The notes: generated from the letters alone by a model not told the origin. A stretch of 64,000 nt of DNA from an uncultured Lachnospiraceae bacterium (GCA_910585545.1 CAJUFN010000008.1:37558-101557); one strand, 5' to 3'. Positions 34,622-43,843 are shown, numbered from the stretch's first letter. Numbers and translations are program-made.

Positions 34622-35500
34622 ATGAGAACTATAAGTCAAGTTGCAAAATTAACAGGAATAAGCATACGCACTCTGCAATACTATGATGAAATCGGGGTAT
34701 TAAAACCCAGCAAGCTCACTCCCGCAGGCTATCGTCTATATGATGAACACGCATTGCAAAACCTACAGCAAATCCTCTTTTTTCGGGAATTAGATTTTCC
34801 GTTGAAAGACATTATCGAAATTATGCAAAAGCCTGATTTTGACAGGATTGCCGCCTTCAAAAAGCAAAAAGAACTGCTTCTTCTAAAGCGTAACCGAATA
34901 GACCGACTTATACAGCTTCTTGAACAACTTGAGAAAGGAGAAGAATGTATGAGTTTCAAAGAATTTGATTTATCAGAGTATATCCACGCATTAGAAGATT
35001 TTAAAGTTAATCAGCCAGACACAATTATTAGGCATTGGGGAAGTGTTGAAAATTTTGATATGTTCATTCAAAAGATTAAAGACGATGAGGAAACCATAGC
35101 CAAACTTGCCATTCAACACTTTGGAAGTATAAAAAAATATACAGAAGAAATGAAATATAATTTGGAACACTTTTCAGAAACTATAACTAGAGAATGGGAT
35201 GAAGAAACAGAAAAAATCGCCGCCCAATCAGATATACTGTACGGCAAACTAACAGCCGATTTGACCTGCGATGTCTCCTCTCCTAAAATACAGGAAATCG
35301 TTTATGAAATACTACAATTTATCAAAAAGCATGGTTCTTCTGTGACCCTTGATAAGCCGCTCTTAAACGTACTGATTGACTCTTATTCCAACGACTATGT
35401 GAAAACAATAACCGATACAAAATATGGCGACGGCGCTTCTATCTATATTATAAAAGCCTTTCGATATTACTCCGAAAATAATACGTTATCAGCGAAATAG
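34622..35500 (+). CDS. MerR family regulator with TipAS ligand-binding domain
   Basis: A 292-residue regulator. The MerR winged helix covers 1-70 (ISQVAKLTGISIRTLQYYDEIGVLKPSK), followed by a coiled coil (75-110). The TipAS antibiotic recognition domain covers about 160-285 and ends with the typical long helices. TipA-type proteins bind thiopeptides or other drugs and activate their own promoter. AAGGAGCTG precedes the ATG. The TipAS domain has no close target gene here; neighbours downstream are repeats. Confidence 0.88.
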   Translation: MRTISQVAKLTGISIRTLQYYDEIGVLKPSKLTPAGYRLYDEHALQNLQQILFFRELDFPLKDIIEIMQKPDFDRIAAFKKQKELLLLKRNRIDRLIQLLEQLEKGEECMSFKEFDLSEYIHALEDFKVNQPDTIIRHWGSVENFDMFIQKIKDDEETIAKLAIQHFGSIKKYTEEMKYNLEHFSETITREWDEETEKIAAQSDILYGKLTADLTCDVSSPKIQEIVYEILQFIKKHGSSVTLDKPLLNVLIDSYSNDYVKTITDTKYGDGASIYIIKAFRYYSENNTLSAK

Positions 35501-35528
35501 AGCAAAAGCAGAATCATCCGACATAAGG

Positions 35529-35568
35529 AAACCTCGGAAACCCTTATAAAATGGGCATCCGAGGTTTT
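35529..35568 (+). terminator. Terminator of the MerR gene
   Basis: AAACCTCGGA/TCCGAGGTTTT stem with an inner CCC/GGG pair, followed by CTGT. The gap 35569-35793 has short inverted repeats (ACCGCTTATCGGTCAGCGGT) but no gene. Confidence 0.65.
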
Positions 35569-35793
35569 CTGTACGTTATTCTGCATCCCATTTGTTCCAC
35601 CATTTCTGTAAAAATATGGAAAAAGTCCCTCGCCTTTCGGCGAAGGACCAAACTTTCAACCCAACCATTTATATACCGCTTATCGGTCAGCGGTAAACTT
35701 TCTTTGTACTAATATACTAGCAAGTATAAAGCAGAAAGTCAATAGACCTTCCTCCGTTCGAACTCCACCGTTATCCGTTTTATAAAACAGGAT

Positions 35794-36261
35794 TTAATGT
35801 TCTTTACATGACCAATTCGTAACTTCCATTTTTATAACAGCAATCTTTTCAACCTGCTCTTTTTTGAAATTCCAATCCTTTTTATCGGAATAATGAGACA
35901 TTAACATTCTAAGCGCATGGATTTTTTCTTCATAATTATTCAGTATCTGAATCATACCATTCCCCATAATAGATTGGTATAAGTAGGAATACGCGCAGGC
36001 AATCTCACCTTCTATAAGCTGATGTTTTCTATCCAACTCAAAGGAAGCCTTTTTTTGCATTCTGATTAGTTCAAACTTCTTTCCGTCAGCCGCTCCATGA
36101 AAATATAAGAAAATTTTTCCATCCACTTCTTCATAACCAAAATTTAAAGGTACAATATAGGCACCATTTTCATCCATGAGTCCTAATCGGCAACACTCAC
36201 ATGCCGAAAGAATCTCCATCATTCTATTTTGTTCGGTAATTTCTCTATCATTTCTTCTCAT
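35794..36261 (-). CDS. Pyridoxamine 5'-phosphate oxidase-like flavin-binding protein (NimA-like)
   Basis: A 155-residue split-barrel protein of the PNPOx/NimA group. The start is ATG 36261 after AAGGAAA; a longer reading back to 36309 runs into repeat B1. Motifs include RLGLMDENGAYIVPLNFGYEE near 26 and the FLYFHGAADGKKFELI motif near 51. NimA-like proteins can bind FMN and reduce nitroimidazoles; this is a family property, not shown here. It is a single gene. Confidence 0.85.
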   Translation of the reverse strand: MRRNDREITEQNRMMEILSACECCRLGLMDENGAYIVPLNFGYEEVDGKIFLYFHGAADGKKFELIRMQKKASFELDRKHQLIEGEIACAYSYLYQSIMGNGMIQILNNYEEKIHALRMLMSHYSDKKDWNFKKEQVEKIAVIKMEVTNWSCKEH

Positions 36262-36290
36262 AAAATTTTCCTTCTCAAATCGATTTACGA

Positions 36291-36400
36291 ACAAAGTGGG
36301 CAAGCCCACTTCAACTCCCCCATCCCCTCACTCATGAGGAGCTTGCACGCTTTGCGCGCCGAGCGTGGTCAGCTTCTGCTCACGCGAGTGCGCATCCTAC
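36291..36400 (+). repeat. Intergenic repeat B, copy B1
   Basis: This element starts ACAAAGTGGGCAAGCCCACT (a 7-bp stem), continues through CACGCT...AGCGTG and ends at the core GAGTGCGCATCC. Other copies are at 60887 and 63735. Here the core is followed by the 41-bp tandem array T1. Compared with the other copies it lacks a segment of about 16 bp near CTGACTGCCTCCG. Confidence 0.85.
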
Positions 36401-36402
36401 AT

Positions 36403-36846
36403 CTTTTGCCCAGCGCCTGGCCGTAACTCTTGCTTTATTGGCTTCCCTCGCCCAGCGCCTGGGCGAATTCTTGCTGTTCTGGCTTCTCTTGCCCGGCGCC
36501 TGGGCAGATTCTTGCTTTATTGGCTTCTCTTGCCCAGCGCCTGGGCGGATTCTTGCTTTCTTGGTTTCTCTCGCCCAGCGCCTGGGCGAATTCTTGCTTT
36601 CTTGACTTCTCTCGCCCGGCGCCTGGGCAGATTCTTGCTTTATTGCTTTCTCTCGCCCGGCGCCTGGGCAAATTCTTGCTGTTCTGGCTTCTCTTGCCCG
36701 GCGCCTGGGCGTAATTCTTGCTTTCTTGGTTTCTCTCGCCCAGCGCCTGGGCGAATTCTTGCTGTTCTGGCTTCTCTCGCCCAGCGCCTGGGCGAATTCT
36801 TGCTTTCTTGGTTTCTCTCACCCGGCGCCTGGGCGTAACTCTTCTT
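36403..36846 (+). repeat. Tandem array T1 of 41-bp palindromic units (about 11 copies)
   Basis: Each unit reads CTCGCCCAGCGCCTGGGCG followed by AATTCTTGCTTTCTTGGTTTCT with small changes. The core CGCCCAG-CGC-CTGGGCG is a hairpin with a 3-base loop (or CCCGG variants). Units alternate CTTTATTGG, GCTGTTCTGG and CTTTCTTGG tails. The unit is not a multiple of three, so the open frames across it are meaningless. A second array T2 begins at 63857 after repeat B3. Confidence 0.9.
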
Positions 36847-36853
36847 TAGAACT

Positions 36854-36979
36854 CAAAATGTGCTTCGCACGTTTTGGCGCCTGCGGCGGTCGCATACGAC
36901 AACTTCATTGTACGTCGCAGTGCGCATCCCGCGGAGGGTTTTAGATATAGGAAAGTACAAACTTTCCTATATCATAAAA
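36854..36979 (+). repeat. Intergenic repeat A, copy A4 (full length)
   Basis: Follows directly after array T1. Stem I has changed to AAAATGTGC/GCACGTTTT and still pairs. Stem III is kept, with a one-base deletion in its lower arm. The right end merges with the T-run of the terminator at 36980. Confidence 0.9.
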
Positions 36980-37018
36980 AATGGGATGTTGAATCATTTC
37001 TTAGTTCAACGCCCCATT
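36980..37018 (-). terminator. Terminator of the trkA-trkH-orf533 operon
   Basis: AATGGGATGTTGAA/TTCAACGCCCCATT stem; the minus-strand read is followed by a T-run that belongs to repeat A4. Confidence 0.7.
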
Positions 37019-37025
37019 CTTATTA

Positions 37026-38627
37026 CTATTCCTCTATCTCCGTTACCTGCTGTGCCTCTTGCGCCTCTTTATACCGTAGCTTAATATTCTGCCCAACTTC
37101 ATACTTGATAATATTTAGATGTTCCGCAACAGACACATCATAAATATCCTCCGAACCGCTTAACATCAGATAGTAATGAGAATTTCCATCTACCACCGCC
37201 TGTGCAATCTTCGTAATTGTACCTTCTATCGTCTTTTCTTCACGTTCATCCGGAGCCTCTGTCGTGATTCCTTTTGACAGCAATTGCTTTTGGTATTCTT
37301 TTTCACATTCATTCACAGTGTCTCCTACAGCAACCACCTGATATTTCTGTACATTTACCATTGCATACTTTTTCACAAGTCCCGCACCGTCTTTCAATGC
37401 GATAAAATACGTCGGTTCTCCTCCGATATTTAAAAGCAGCGGGAAGGTTGCCTTATATTTTAAGTTCTGTACCTGCCCTTCCGCAGAAGACATTGCGGAT
37501 GTCTCCGTCGCTCCTTCGATTGGATAGAACTTTGTCTCCATTGTTCTCTGATTTATTAATACGAATCCAACATTAGACTGGTCTGCAGTAATAGAAGTGA
37601 CTCCTGTATATACCCAGACATCATCATCAATCGCAAGATAATTATATCCTTCTGTCGTCTTGAGACAATCCTTCTGACCGAGTACACTATTGAAGAACCC
37701 ATGTTTCAAAGTACCATAATAATCATATAGCTGTACCAACAAATCTGCCGAATAAGCACGGTCAATCCACTGTGGTACCTCTTCAATTGTATAATCTTTG
37801 GTTTCTCCTGTAATTGCATTACAAAGAACCACTCTTCCAATCGTTGCTCCTCCGAAAAGTCCGATATTGAATTTCTTTACCGGGCATACCCAGTAAGGGA
37901 TTCCATTCTCATCAATCTCAAAACTTAATTCATTGAAAATATAAGTCGGATATTTAAATCTAAGATGACGGTAAATATTTCGATTAAAATACTCGCTCGT
38001 AGAATATTTCATTCCTTTTTCCAATTTTACAAGCTCTGTCGTCTGTGTTGCCATATCAATTTTAATGTATGCCGGAATACCCGTTTTCTGATTTGTCATC
38101 CACTTAATCGGACTGGCGTATCTTAAAGGTGTGACACGCACCGGTTTTCCTTGATAGTTGATCTGACTGTACAATTCGTCTACTTCATACTGAGAAACCA
38201 TATCCACCATACTTCCCATCTTACGATTTCCCAAAATCTCTGCCGAATCCTTATCTAGAATCGGAATCTGATCAAAAGATAATTCCTCAATATCTTTCGC
38301 AAATTCCCCTTCCTCCACCTTCAAAAGTTTCTGATACTTTTTCGCATTTATAATCGGCGAAGATAATAACGTACCCACCGCATACACAACTACAAGTACG
38401 AGTAATGCAATACCAAACATCTTCATTATCTTTGATTGACGAAGCTCTGCCCTTCCAATCTTTTTCTTCCAGGCATACCAAACTGCAAGTATCACCACAA
38501 ATGCAAAAATAAATATCCAAAATTCTGATGAATGAATGTTAATTGCAGGGATTGCAATATAATAATACAAAACTGCTACTACAAGCAAAATCAATAACCC
38601 TGCTGCCTTTTTTCCAGATTGTTTCAT
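37026..38627 (-). CDS. Conserved membrane protein of unknown function, linked to trkAH
   Basis: A 533-residue protein. Three N-terminal hydrophobic segments (about 9-28, 34-52 and 70-90) precede a long soluble part (90-533), presumably extracytoplasmic. The C-terminal region carries TIEGTITKIAQAVVDGNSHYYLM near 475, a beta-rich module. I do not recognise a family. It starts 8 bp after trkH, so it is in the trkA-trkH transcript. A role in potassium homeostasis is an inference from that linkage only. Confidence 0.75.
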   Translation of the reverse strand: MKQSGKKAAGLLILLVVAVLYYYIAIPAINIHSSEFWIFIFAFVVILAVWYAWKKKIGRAELRQSKIMKMFGIALLVLVVVYAVGTLLSSPIINAKKYQKLLKVEEGEFAKDIEELSFDQIPILDKDSAEILGNRKMGSMVDMVSQYEVDELYSQINYQGKPVRVTPLRYASPIKWMTNQKTGIPAYIKIDMATQTTELVKLEKGMKYSTSEYFNRNIYRHLRFKYPTYIFNELSFEIDENGIPYWVCPVKKFNIGLFGGATIGRVVLCNAITGETKDYTIEEVPQWIDRAYSADLLVQLYDYYGTLKHGFFNSVLGQKDCLKTTEGYNYLAIDDDVWVYTGVTSITADQSNVGFVLINQRTMETKFYPIEGATETSAMSSAEGQVQNLKYKATFPLLLNIGGEPTYFIALKDGAGLVKKYAMVNVQKYQVVAVGDTVNECEKEYQKQLLSKGITTEAPDEREEKTIEGTITKIAQAVVDGNSHYYLMLSGSEDIYDVSVAEHLNIIKYEVGQNIKLRYKEAQEAQQVTEIEE

Positions 38628-38634
38628 AATTTAA

Positions 38635-40080
38635 TTAAAACCTCCTTCTCCATAATGATGGAGACATGACCATGAGAATCGGGAATATTTCAAGGCGCCC
38701 TGCAAGCATATCAAAACAAAACACCAGCTTGGAAAGTCCTGAAAATTTCGCAAAATTTTCCGTCGGACCAACTAGTGAGATTCCCGGTCCCACATTATTG
38801 AGTGTTGTCAGTACCGAACTGAATGTTGTCGAGAAGTCGAAATTATTCAGCGATACGATGAGAACAGATACTACTAAAATCAGTATATACGCAAAGAAAT
38901 AAATATAAACCCCCCGAAGCGTATCTGCTCCGACTTTTTTTCCATTAATTCTTGTCACACTGACCGCTTTGGGATGCAGCAACTGCTTCACTTCCTTTTT
39001 GATACTCTTTAGAAGAATCAAGAATCTTGAGACTTTCATTCCACCTCCGGTAGAACCGGCACATGCTCCAATTATCATAAGCGTCATAAGAATCGCCTTT
39101 GAGAATTCGGGCCACATATTAAAATCTGCCGTCCCAAATCCGGTTGTTGTGATAATAGAAGCAACCTGAAACGCGGAATAACGGAATGCCTTTCCGATAG
39201 ATTCATACACACTATATGTATTAATCGTAATCGCCGCAATCGCCCCTGCTATAATCATGAAATAAGCTCTAACTTCTTCATTCTTCCACACACTTTTTAC
39301 TTCCTTTATCAATAGAAGGAAATACATATTAAAATTCACACCAAAAAGTATCATAAATACGGTAATCACACCATCAATATATGCACTGTCATAAAATCCA
39401 ATACTTGCATTTCGATTAGAAAATCCACCGGTACCTGCCGTACTGAAGGAATGTGTGATACTATCGTACAAATTCATTCCGCCTGCCAACAGAAAAAGAA
39501 TTTCCAACACAGTCAATGCAAGATACATTGCATATAAAAGTCTTGCATTATTCTTTGCCTTCGGAAGCAATTTATCCGCTTCCGGTCCCGGCACCTCTGC
39601 TCTCATAAGATGCATAGACTGCTTTTCATTCAGCGATGTCAGCACCATAACAAACACTAATACGCCCATACCGCCAATCCAGTGTGTCAGGCTTCGCCAA
39701 AATAAAAGTCCCTTTGGCAACACTTCTATGTCTGTCAAAATCGTAGATCCGGTTGTCGTAAATCCGGAAACTGTCTCAAAAAATGCGTCTATAAAATTCG
39801 GAATAGCCCCTGTAGTACAAAATGGTATTGCACCAAAAAATGACCAAAAAATCCATGCAAAGGCTACGATCACGAAACCATCTTTTCCATATATATTTGT
39901 ATTCTCCGGAACTTTTCTGCCCAAAATCAAGAATAATACTAAAAGTACCGCGCCTGTCAGCATAAAATCCTGCGCACAATTTTCACCATAAATGAGTGAA
40001 ACTATCATCGGTATTTGCAGAATCAGAGCTTCAATTCCAAGCATCCTTCCCAGTATATAGATAACCATCCTATAATTCAT
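38635..40080 (-). CDS. trkH: Potassium uptake protein TrkH
   Basis: A 481-residue membrane transporter of the TrkH/KtrB family. It has four membrane-pore-membrane repeats; the filter-like motifs GFTTTGSTIL (near 109), STAGTGGFSNR, TTTGFGTADF and NNVGPG mark the pore loops. TrkH moves K+ with the RCK protein TrkA. Its start overlaps the trkA end by 11 bp, which suggests translational coupling. Length is normal. Confidence 0.95.
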   Translation of the reverse strand: MNYRMVIYILGRMLGIEALILQIPMIVSLIYGENCAQDFMLTGAVLLVLFLILGRKVPENTNIYGKDGFVIVAFAWIFWSFFGAIPFCTTGAIPNFIDAFFETVSGFTTTGSTILTDIEVLPKGLLFWRSLTHWIGGMGVLVFVMVLTSLNEKQSMHLMRAEVPGPEADKLLPKAKNNARLLYAMYLALTVLEILFLLAGGMNLYDSITHSFSTAGTGGFSNRNASIGFYDSAYIDGVITVFMILFGVNFNMYFLLLIKEVKSVWKNEEVRAYFMIIAGAIAAITINTYSVYESIGKAFRYSAFQVASIITTTGFGTADFNMWPEFSKAILMTLMIIGACAGSTGGGMKVSRFLILLKSIKKEVKQLLHPKAVSVTRINGKKVGADTLRGVYIYFFAYILILVVSVLIVSLNNFDFSTTFSSVLTTLNNVGPGISLVGPTENFAKFSGLSKLVFCFDMLAGRLEIFPILMVMSPSLWRRRF

Positions 40081-41449
40081 AGCGCGTTCCGCCTTCTATA
40101 ATCTCTGCTATATCTTTAATCTTCTGACTTTTAGTTACAACTACTACGCTATCTCCTGGCTGCAGTGAATCCTCACCGCCGGGAATAATAATCTTTCTAT
40201 TTCTTCCGATTGCCGCGATCAGATTATTCTGTTTTATCTGCAGGTCCTTCAGAGGAATATTCGTATAATCTGTCTTCTGACGAATGATGAACTCCAAAGC
40301 CTCCACACGTCCTCCTACGAGACGATACATTGTTTCGACATTCGTACTGCAATAAGAATTATTTCTTGCACGGACATAGGACATGATCATATCTGCCGCT
40401 ACACTTTTCGGTGAAACAATACTGTCAATTCCAAGTCCTTCCACCATCTCTGCTCTTGCGTCTTCATTTACCTTGGCAACAATTTTCTTTACTCCAAGCT
40501 TCTTTGCAAACAAGGCCATGATAATATTTTCTTCATCCATGCCAGTCAGAGCTATCATCGCATCTGCCTCTTTGATCCCTTCTTCCAACAGAAGTTCCTG
40601 ATCGCCTGCATCTCCATGGATGATCGTTGCCTTTGGCAGCTGCTCACACAAACTTTCGCAGCGTTCCAGTCTCTTTTCAATTATCTTCACCTGCATTCCC
40701 AGTGCACATAATTGCTTCGCAAGATAATATCCCACACGTCCGCCTCCTGCAATCAGTACCTTTCGGATTCTTACTTTACGATTGCCAAGCGCTTTAAAAA
40801 ACTGCTCGATCTGGCTGTGAGTTGCCGCAATATGCAGCTTATCTCCTGCCTGTACAACAAATTCTCCATATGGTATGTAGACTTCCTGTTCCCGCTGTAC
40901 CGCACACACAAGTACTTTGATCTGATGCTTTCGGTAAATCTCCTTTAATGGCAAACCTATGATCGGATTTCCTTCTTTCAAAGTAAACTCCACAAGTTCC
41001 ATTCTGCCCTTTACAAACTTTTCAATCTTTGCCGCTGCCGGAAAAATGAGCACTCTTGAAATCTCATCTGCCGCTGCAAATTCCGGATTTACTGCAAGGC
41101 TAAGACGCAAATCTTCTTTTAAAAATCCAATTTGTTTATAAAAAATCGGATTCCTTACACGGGCAATAGTATGTCTCGCCCCAAGCCTTCTGGCGATCAA
41201 ACAGCTTAAAATATTCTGTTCGTCTGTAGATGCACAAGCAATTACCAAATCTGCATGCGGAACATCCGCTTCATTTTGAATCTCTATATTGATTCCATCA
41301 CCGGCCAGACACAAAATATCAAGATTATTTATCGTCTGTTTTATTCTGCCTTCATTCTGATCGATCAATACAATATCATAATCCTCTTCAGAGAGCTGTT
41401 TGGCTATTTTATGGCCAACCTTTCCGTCTCCGATAATCACGATCTTCAT
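40070..41449 (-). CDS. trkA: Trk system potassium regulator TrkA
   Basis: A 459-residue RCK protein with duplicated domains. Rossmann motifs are GDGKVGHKIA (6-15) and GGGRVGYYLA (near 235); each half is followed by a TrkA-C domain (about 135-215 and 370-455). It binds nucleotide and gates TrkH. The promoter at 41493-41521 drives the trkA-trkH-orf533 operon. GGGGGAAACG precedes the ATG. Confidence 0.95.
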   Translation of the reverse strand: MKIVIIGDGKVGHKIAKQLSEEDYDIVLIDQNEGRIKQTINNLDILCLAGDGINIEIQNEADVPHADLVIACASTDEQNILSCLIARRLGARHTIARVRNPIFYKQIGFLKEDLRLSLAVNPEFAAADEISRVLIFPAAAKIEKFVKGRMELVEFTLKEGNPIIGLPLKEIYRKHQIKVLVCAVQREQEVYIPYGEFVVQAGDKLHIAATHSQIEQFFKALGNRKVRIRKVLIAGGGRVGYYLAKQLCALGMQVKIIEKRLERCESLCEQLPKATIIHGDAGDQELLLEEGIKEADAMIALTGMDEENIIMALFAKKLGVKKIVAKVNEDARAEMVEGLGIDSIVSPKSVAADMIMSYVRARNNSYCSTNVETMYRLVGGRVEALEFIIRQKTDYTNIPLKDLQIKQNNLIAAIGRNRKIIIPGGEDSLQPGDSVVVVTKSQKIKDIAEIIEGGTRYEL

Positions 41450-41492
41450 TTTCGTTTCCCCCGCTTTTGTATCTAAAAATATAGCAATGGCA

Positions 41493-41521
41493 ATTATAGC
41501 ACTTTTCTATTTACATTACAA
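41493..41521 (-). promoter_or_regulatory. Promoter of the trkA operon
   Basis: On the minus strand TTGTAA (41516-41521) and TATAAT (41493-41498) with a 17-bp spacer. Confidence 0.75.
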
Positions 41522-41523
41522 TA

Positions 41524-41550
41524 GGACCGGCTGTTTTCACAGCCGATCCC
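41524..41550 (-). terminator. Terminator-like hairpin after the EF-G-like gene
   Basis: GGATCGGCTGT/ACAGCCGGTCC with a GAAA-type loop, about 50 bp after the stop; the T-run is weak. Confidence 0.5.
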
Positions 41551-41602
41551 ACTATATTTCGTTACTGTTCACTTTGGTCTTAGCAAAGAAGCCAAATTCA
41601 TT

Positions 41603-43681
41603 TTATGCTTCTTCCGCCGCACGTTTTGCAATTTCTTTTTCCTGAACATCTGCCGGAGCCTGTTCATAACGTGCAAATTCATAAGAATAATTTCCGCGTC
41701 CGCCTGTCATCGAACGAAGAACTGTGCAGTATCCAAACATACCTGTCATCGGTACGTCTGCCTGAATTTCCTGATAACCATTGCCCGTCGGATTCATGCC
41801 AAGCACTCGGCCGCGGCGTTTATTCAGGTCGCCCATAACATCACCGGTATACTCATCCGGAACGAGTACTTTCACAGAAGCGATTGGTTCTAAGAGAACC
41901 GGTGAAGCTTCCATAAAGCCTTTTTTAAACGCCTGAACAGTGGCTGTTTTAAATGCCATTTCCGAGGAGTCAACTGGATGATAAGAGCCATCATATAATA
42001 CTGCTTTCACACCTACTACCGGATATCCTGCCACCGGACCTTTCACCACGGAATCCTGCAGACCCTTTTCTACTGCCGGGAAATAGTTCTTCGGAACTGC
42101 GCCTCCTACTACCTCTTCTTCAAATACATATGGCGTCTCCAAATCTCCGGACGCTTCAAATCTCATCTTAACATGACCATACTGTCCATGACCGCCAGAC
42201 TGTTTTTTATATTTCGTGTCTACATCTGATTTCTTACGGATCGTCTCGCGGAAAGCTACTTTCGGAACTTCTAATCCTACATCTACTTTATATCTTGCCG
42301 CAAGCTTGCTTACTGCAATTTCCAGATGCTGGTCACCCATGCCGTACAATAATGTCTGGCGATTCTCGCTGTCATTGACTGCTTTCAATGTAACGTCTTC
42401 TGCCATCATCCTTGCAAGTGCCTGAGACACTTTGTCTTCATCGCCTTTTGTCTTTACCACATATCTCATATAAGTATAAGGTGTTGAGTATTCCGTCTTT
42501 CCATACATTACCTGTGTATTTTTTGCTGATAAAGTATCACCGGTTTTTGTTGACGCAAGTTTTGCAATCGCCCCAATGTCTCCTGCATGAAGTTCCGGAA
42601 CCTCTACCGGCTTGTTTCCACTCATCACATAAAGCTTGCCAAGCTTTTCTTCTTCCTCAGAAGTCGCATTATATAAAACATCATCACCCTTTAATACTCC
42701 GGAACATACCTTGACAAATGAATATTTTCCGATAAACGGGTCTACCATCGTCTTAAATACATATGCACTCTTTGCCTTCGCAAAATCATAATTTGCCTCG
42801 AAGATTTCATTTGTAGTACGTTTGATACCTGCACATTCTCTCTTATCCGGACTTGGGAAGAATCGTACAATATCAGACATCAAATTCGCTACGCCATGTG
42901 CTTCCATATTAGAACCCATACCTACCGGAACAATACTTCCATCCATAACACTTGTACGAAGCGCTGCTCTGATCTCTTCGATAGAGAATTCGTCCCCTTC
43001 AAAATAACGTTCCATGAAATCATCGCTAGTCTCTGCTACCGCTTCCAACAATTTCTCACGATATTTCTCTGCATATGGAACAATATAATCCGGCATGTCG
43101 CATTCTTCTCTTGCTGCAACGCCTGTAAATCTTCTTGCTGCATATTTGATAATATTTACATATCCCACAAACTTTTCATTTTCACGTATCGGAATATCTC
43201 TTGGCGCAATCGCTTTTCCGTATTTTTCTGTCAAATCTTCCACTACCTGCCGGAAACTTGCATCATCCAAATCCATATCTGTAACATAGAAGATACGAGG
43301 CAGATTATATTTTTCACACAAAGCCCATGCCTTTTCCGTTCCGACTTCCACGCCTGATTTTCCCGATACAACGATAATCGCTGCATCTGCCGCACTTACT
43401 GCTTCTTCTACTTCGCCTACAAAATCAAAATATCCTGGTGTATCTAAAATATTGATCTTTGCTTTTTCCCATTCGATCGGAATCAAACTTGTGCTGATGG
43501 AAAATTCACGTTTTTGTTCTTCTTTATCAAAATCACTCACTGTGTTATGATCTGTAATCTTTCCCATGCGGTTTGTTGCCCCTGATACATATAACATCGC
43601 TTCTACCAGGCTAGTCTTTCCACTTCCGCCATGTCCCAATAATACTACATTTCTAATCTCATCTGTTCTGTAAACTTTCAT
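41603..43681 (-). CDS. Elongation factor G-like GTPase
   Basis: A 692-residue translational GTPase. G1 is GHGGSGKTS near 16-24, G3 DTPGYFDFVGE near 79 and the switch region is present. G4 reads TDMD (near 136) where EF-G has NKMD. Domain II and the C-terminal domains IV and V follow (GHGQYGHVKMRFE, VLVPDEYTGDVMGDLNKRRG). These changes fit the EF-G-like FusA2 clade rather than the essential EF-G. AAGGAGG lies upstream of ATG 43681. Confidence 0.9.
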   Translation of the reverse strand: MKVYRTDEIRNVVLLGHGGSGKTSLVEAMLYVSGATNRMGKITDHNTVSDFDKEEQKREFSISTSLIPIEWEKAKINILDTPGYFDFVGEVEEAVSAADAAIIVVSGKSGVEVGTEKAWALCEKYNLPRIFYVTDMDLDDASFRQVVEDLTEKYGKAIAPRDIPIRENEKFVGYVNIIKYAARRFTGVAAREECDMPDYIVPYAEKYREKLLEAVAETSDDFMERYFEGDEFSIEEIRAALRTSVMDGSIVPVGMGSNMEAHGVANLMSDIVRFFPSPDKRECAGIKRTTNEIFEANYDFAKAKSAYVFKTMVDPFIGKYSFVKVCSGVLKGDDVLYNATSEEEEKLGKLYVMSGNKPVEVPELHAGDIGAIAKLASTKTGDTLSAKNTQVMYGKTEYSTPYTYMRYVVKTKGDEDKVSQALARMMAEDVTLKAVNDSENRQTLLYGMGDQHLEIAVSKLAARYKVDVGLEVPKVAFRETIRKKSDVDTKYKKQSGGHGQYGHVKMRFEASGDLETPYVFEEEVVGGAVPKNYFPAVEKGLQDSVVKGPVAGYPVVGVKAVLYDGSYHPVDSSEMAFKTATVQAFKKGFMEASPVLLEPIASVKVLVPDEYTGDVMGDLNKRRGRVLGMNPTGNGYQEIQADVPMTGMFGYCTVLRSMTGGRGNYSYEFARYEQAPADVQEKEIAKRAAEEA

Positions 43682-43723
43682 AAATTACGCTGCCTCCTTG
43701 CTACGTTGTATTCTCATGGGTAC

Positions 43724-43752
43724 ATTGTACTAAAAATCCATCCATTTTACAA
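43724..43752 (-). promoter_or_regulatory. Promoter of the EF-G-like gene
   Basis: On the minus strand TTGTAA (43747-43752) and TACAAT (43724-43729), 17-bp spacer. Confidence 0.7.
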
Positions 43753-43781
43753 GTCTTTTATGCATTTTTCACAATTTCGCA

Positions 43782-43843
43782 GTAACAGTTCAGCCATGCA
43801 CAAAGTCACAAAAATCTAAATTCCATTATGCCTAAACTGCTAC
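43782..43843 (+). mobile_element. Truncated MITE, copy M2
   Basis: The first 42 bp match the left part of the MITE at 53883 (GTAACAGTTCAGCCAT onwards). The interior is deleted, and it ends in a degenerate right repeat, ATTATGCCTAAACTGCTAC. It lies between the EF-G-like promoter and the tyrA promoter. No target duplication is clear. Confidence 0.75.

Noticed and set aside
36365..36838. Long open frames on both strands across the tandem array
   Set aside because: The 41-bp unit lacks stops in several frames and is not a multiple of three; the frames have no ribosome site and follow repeat structure only.
36403..36846. Possible CRISPR array
   Set aside because: Repeat units include the spacer region and are near-identical throughout; there are no unique spacers and no cas genes.
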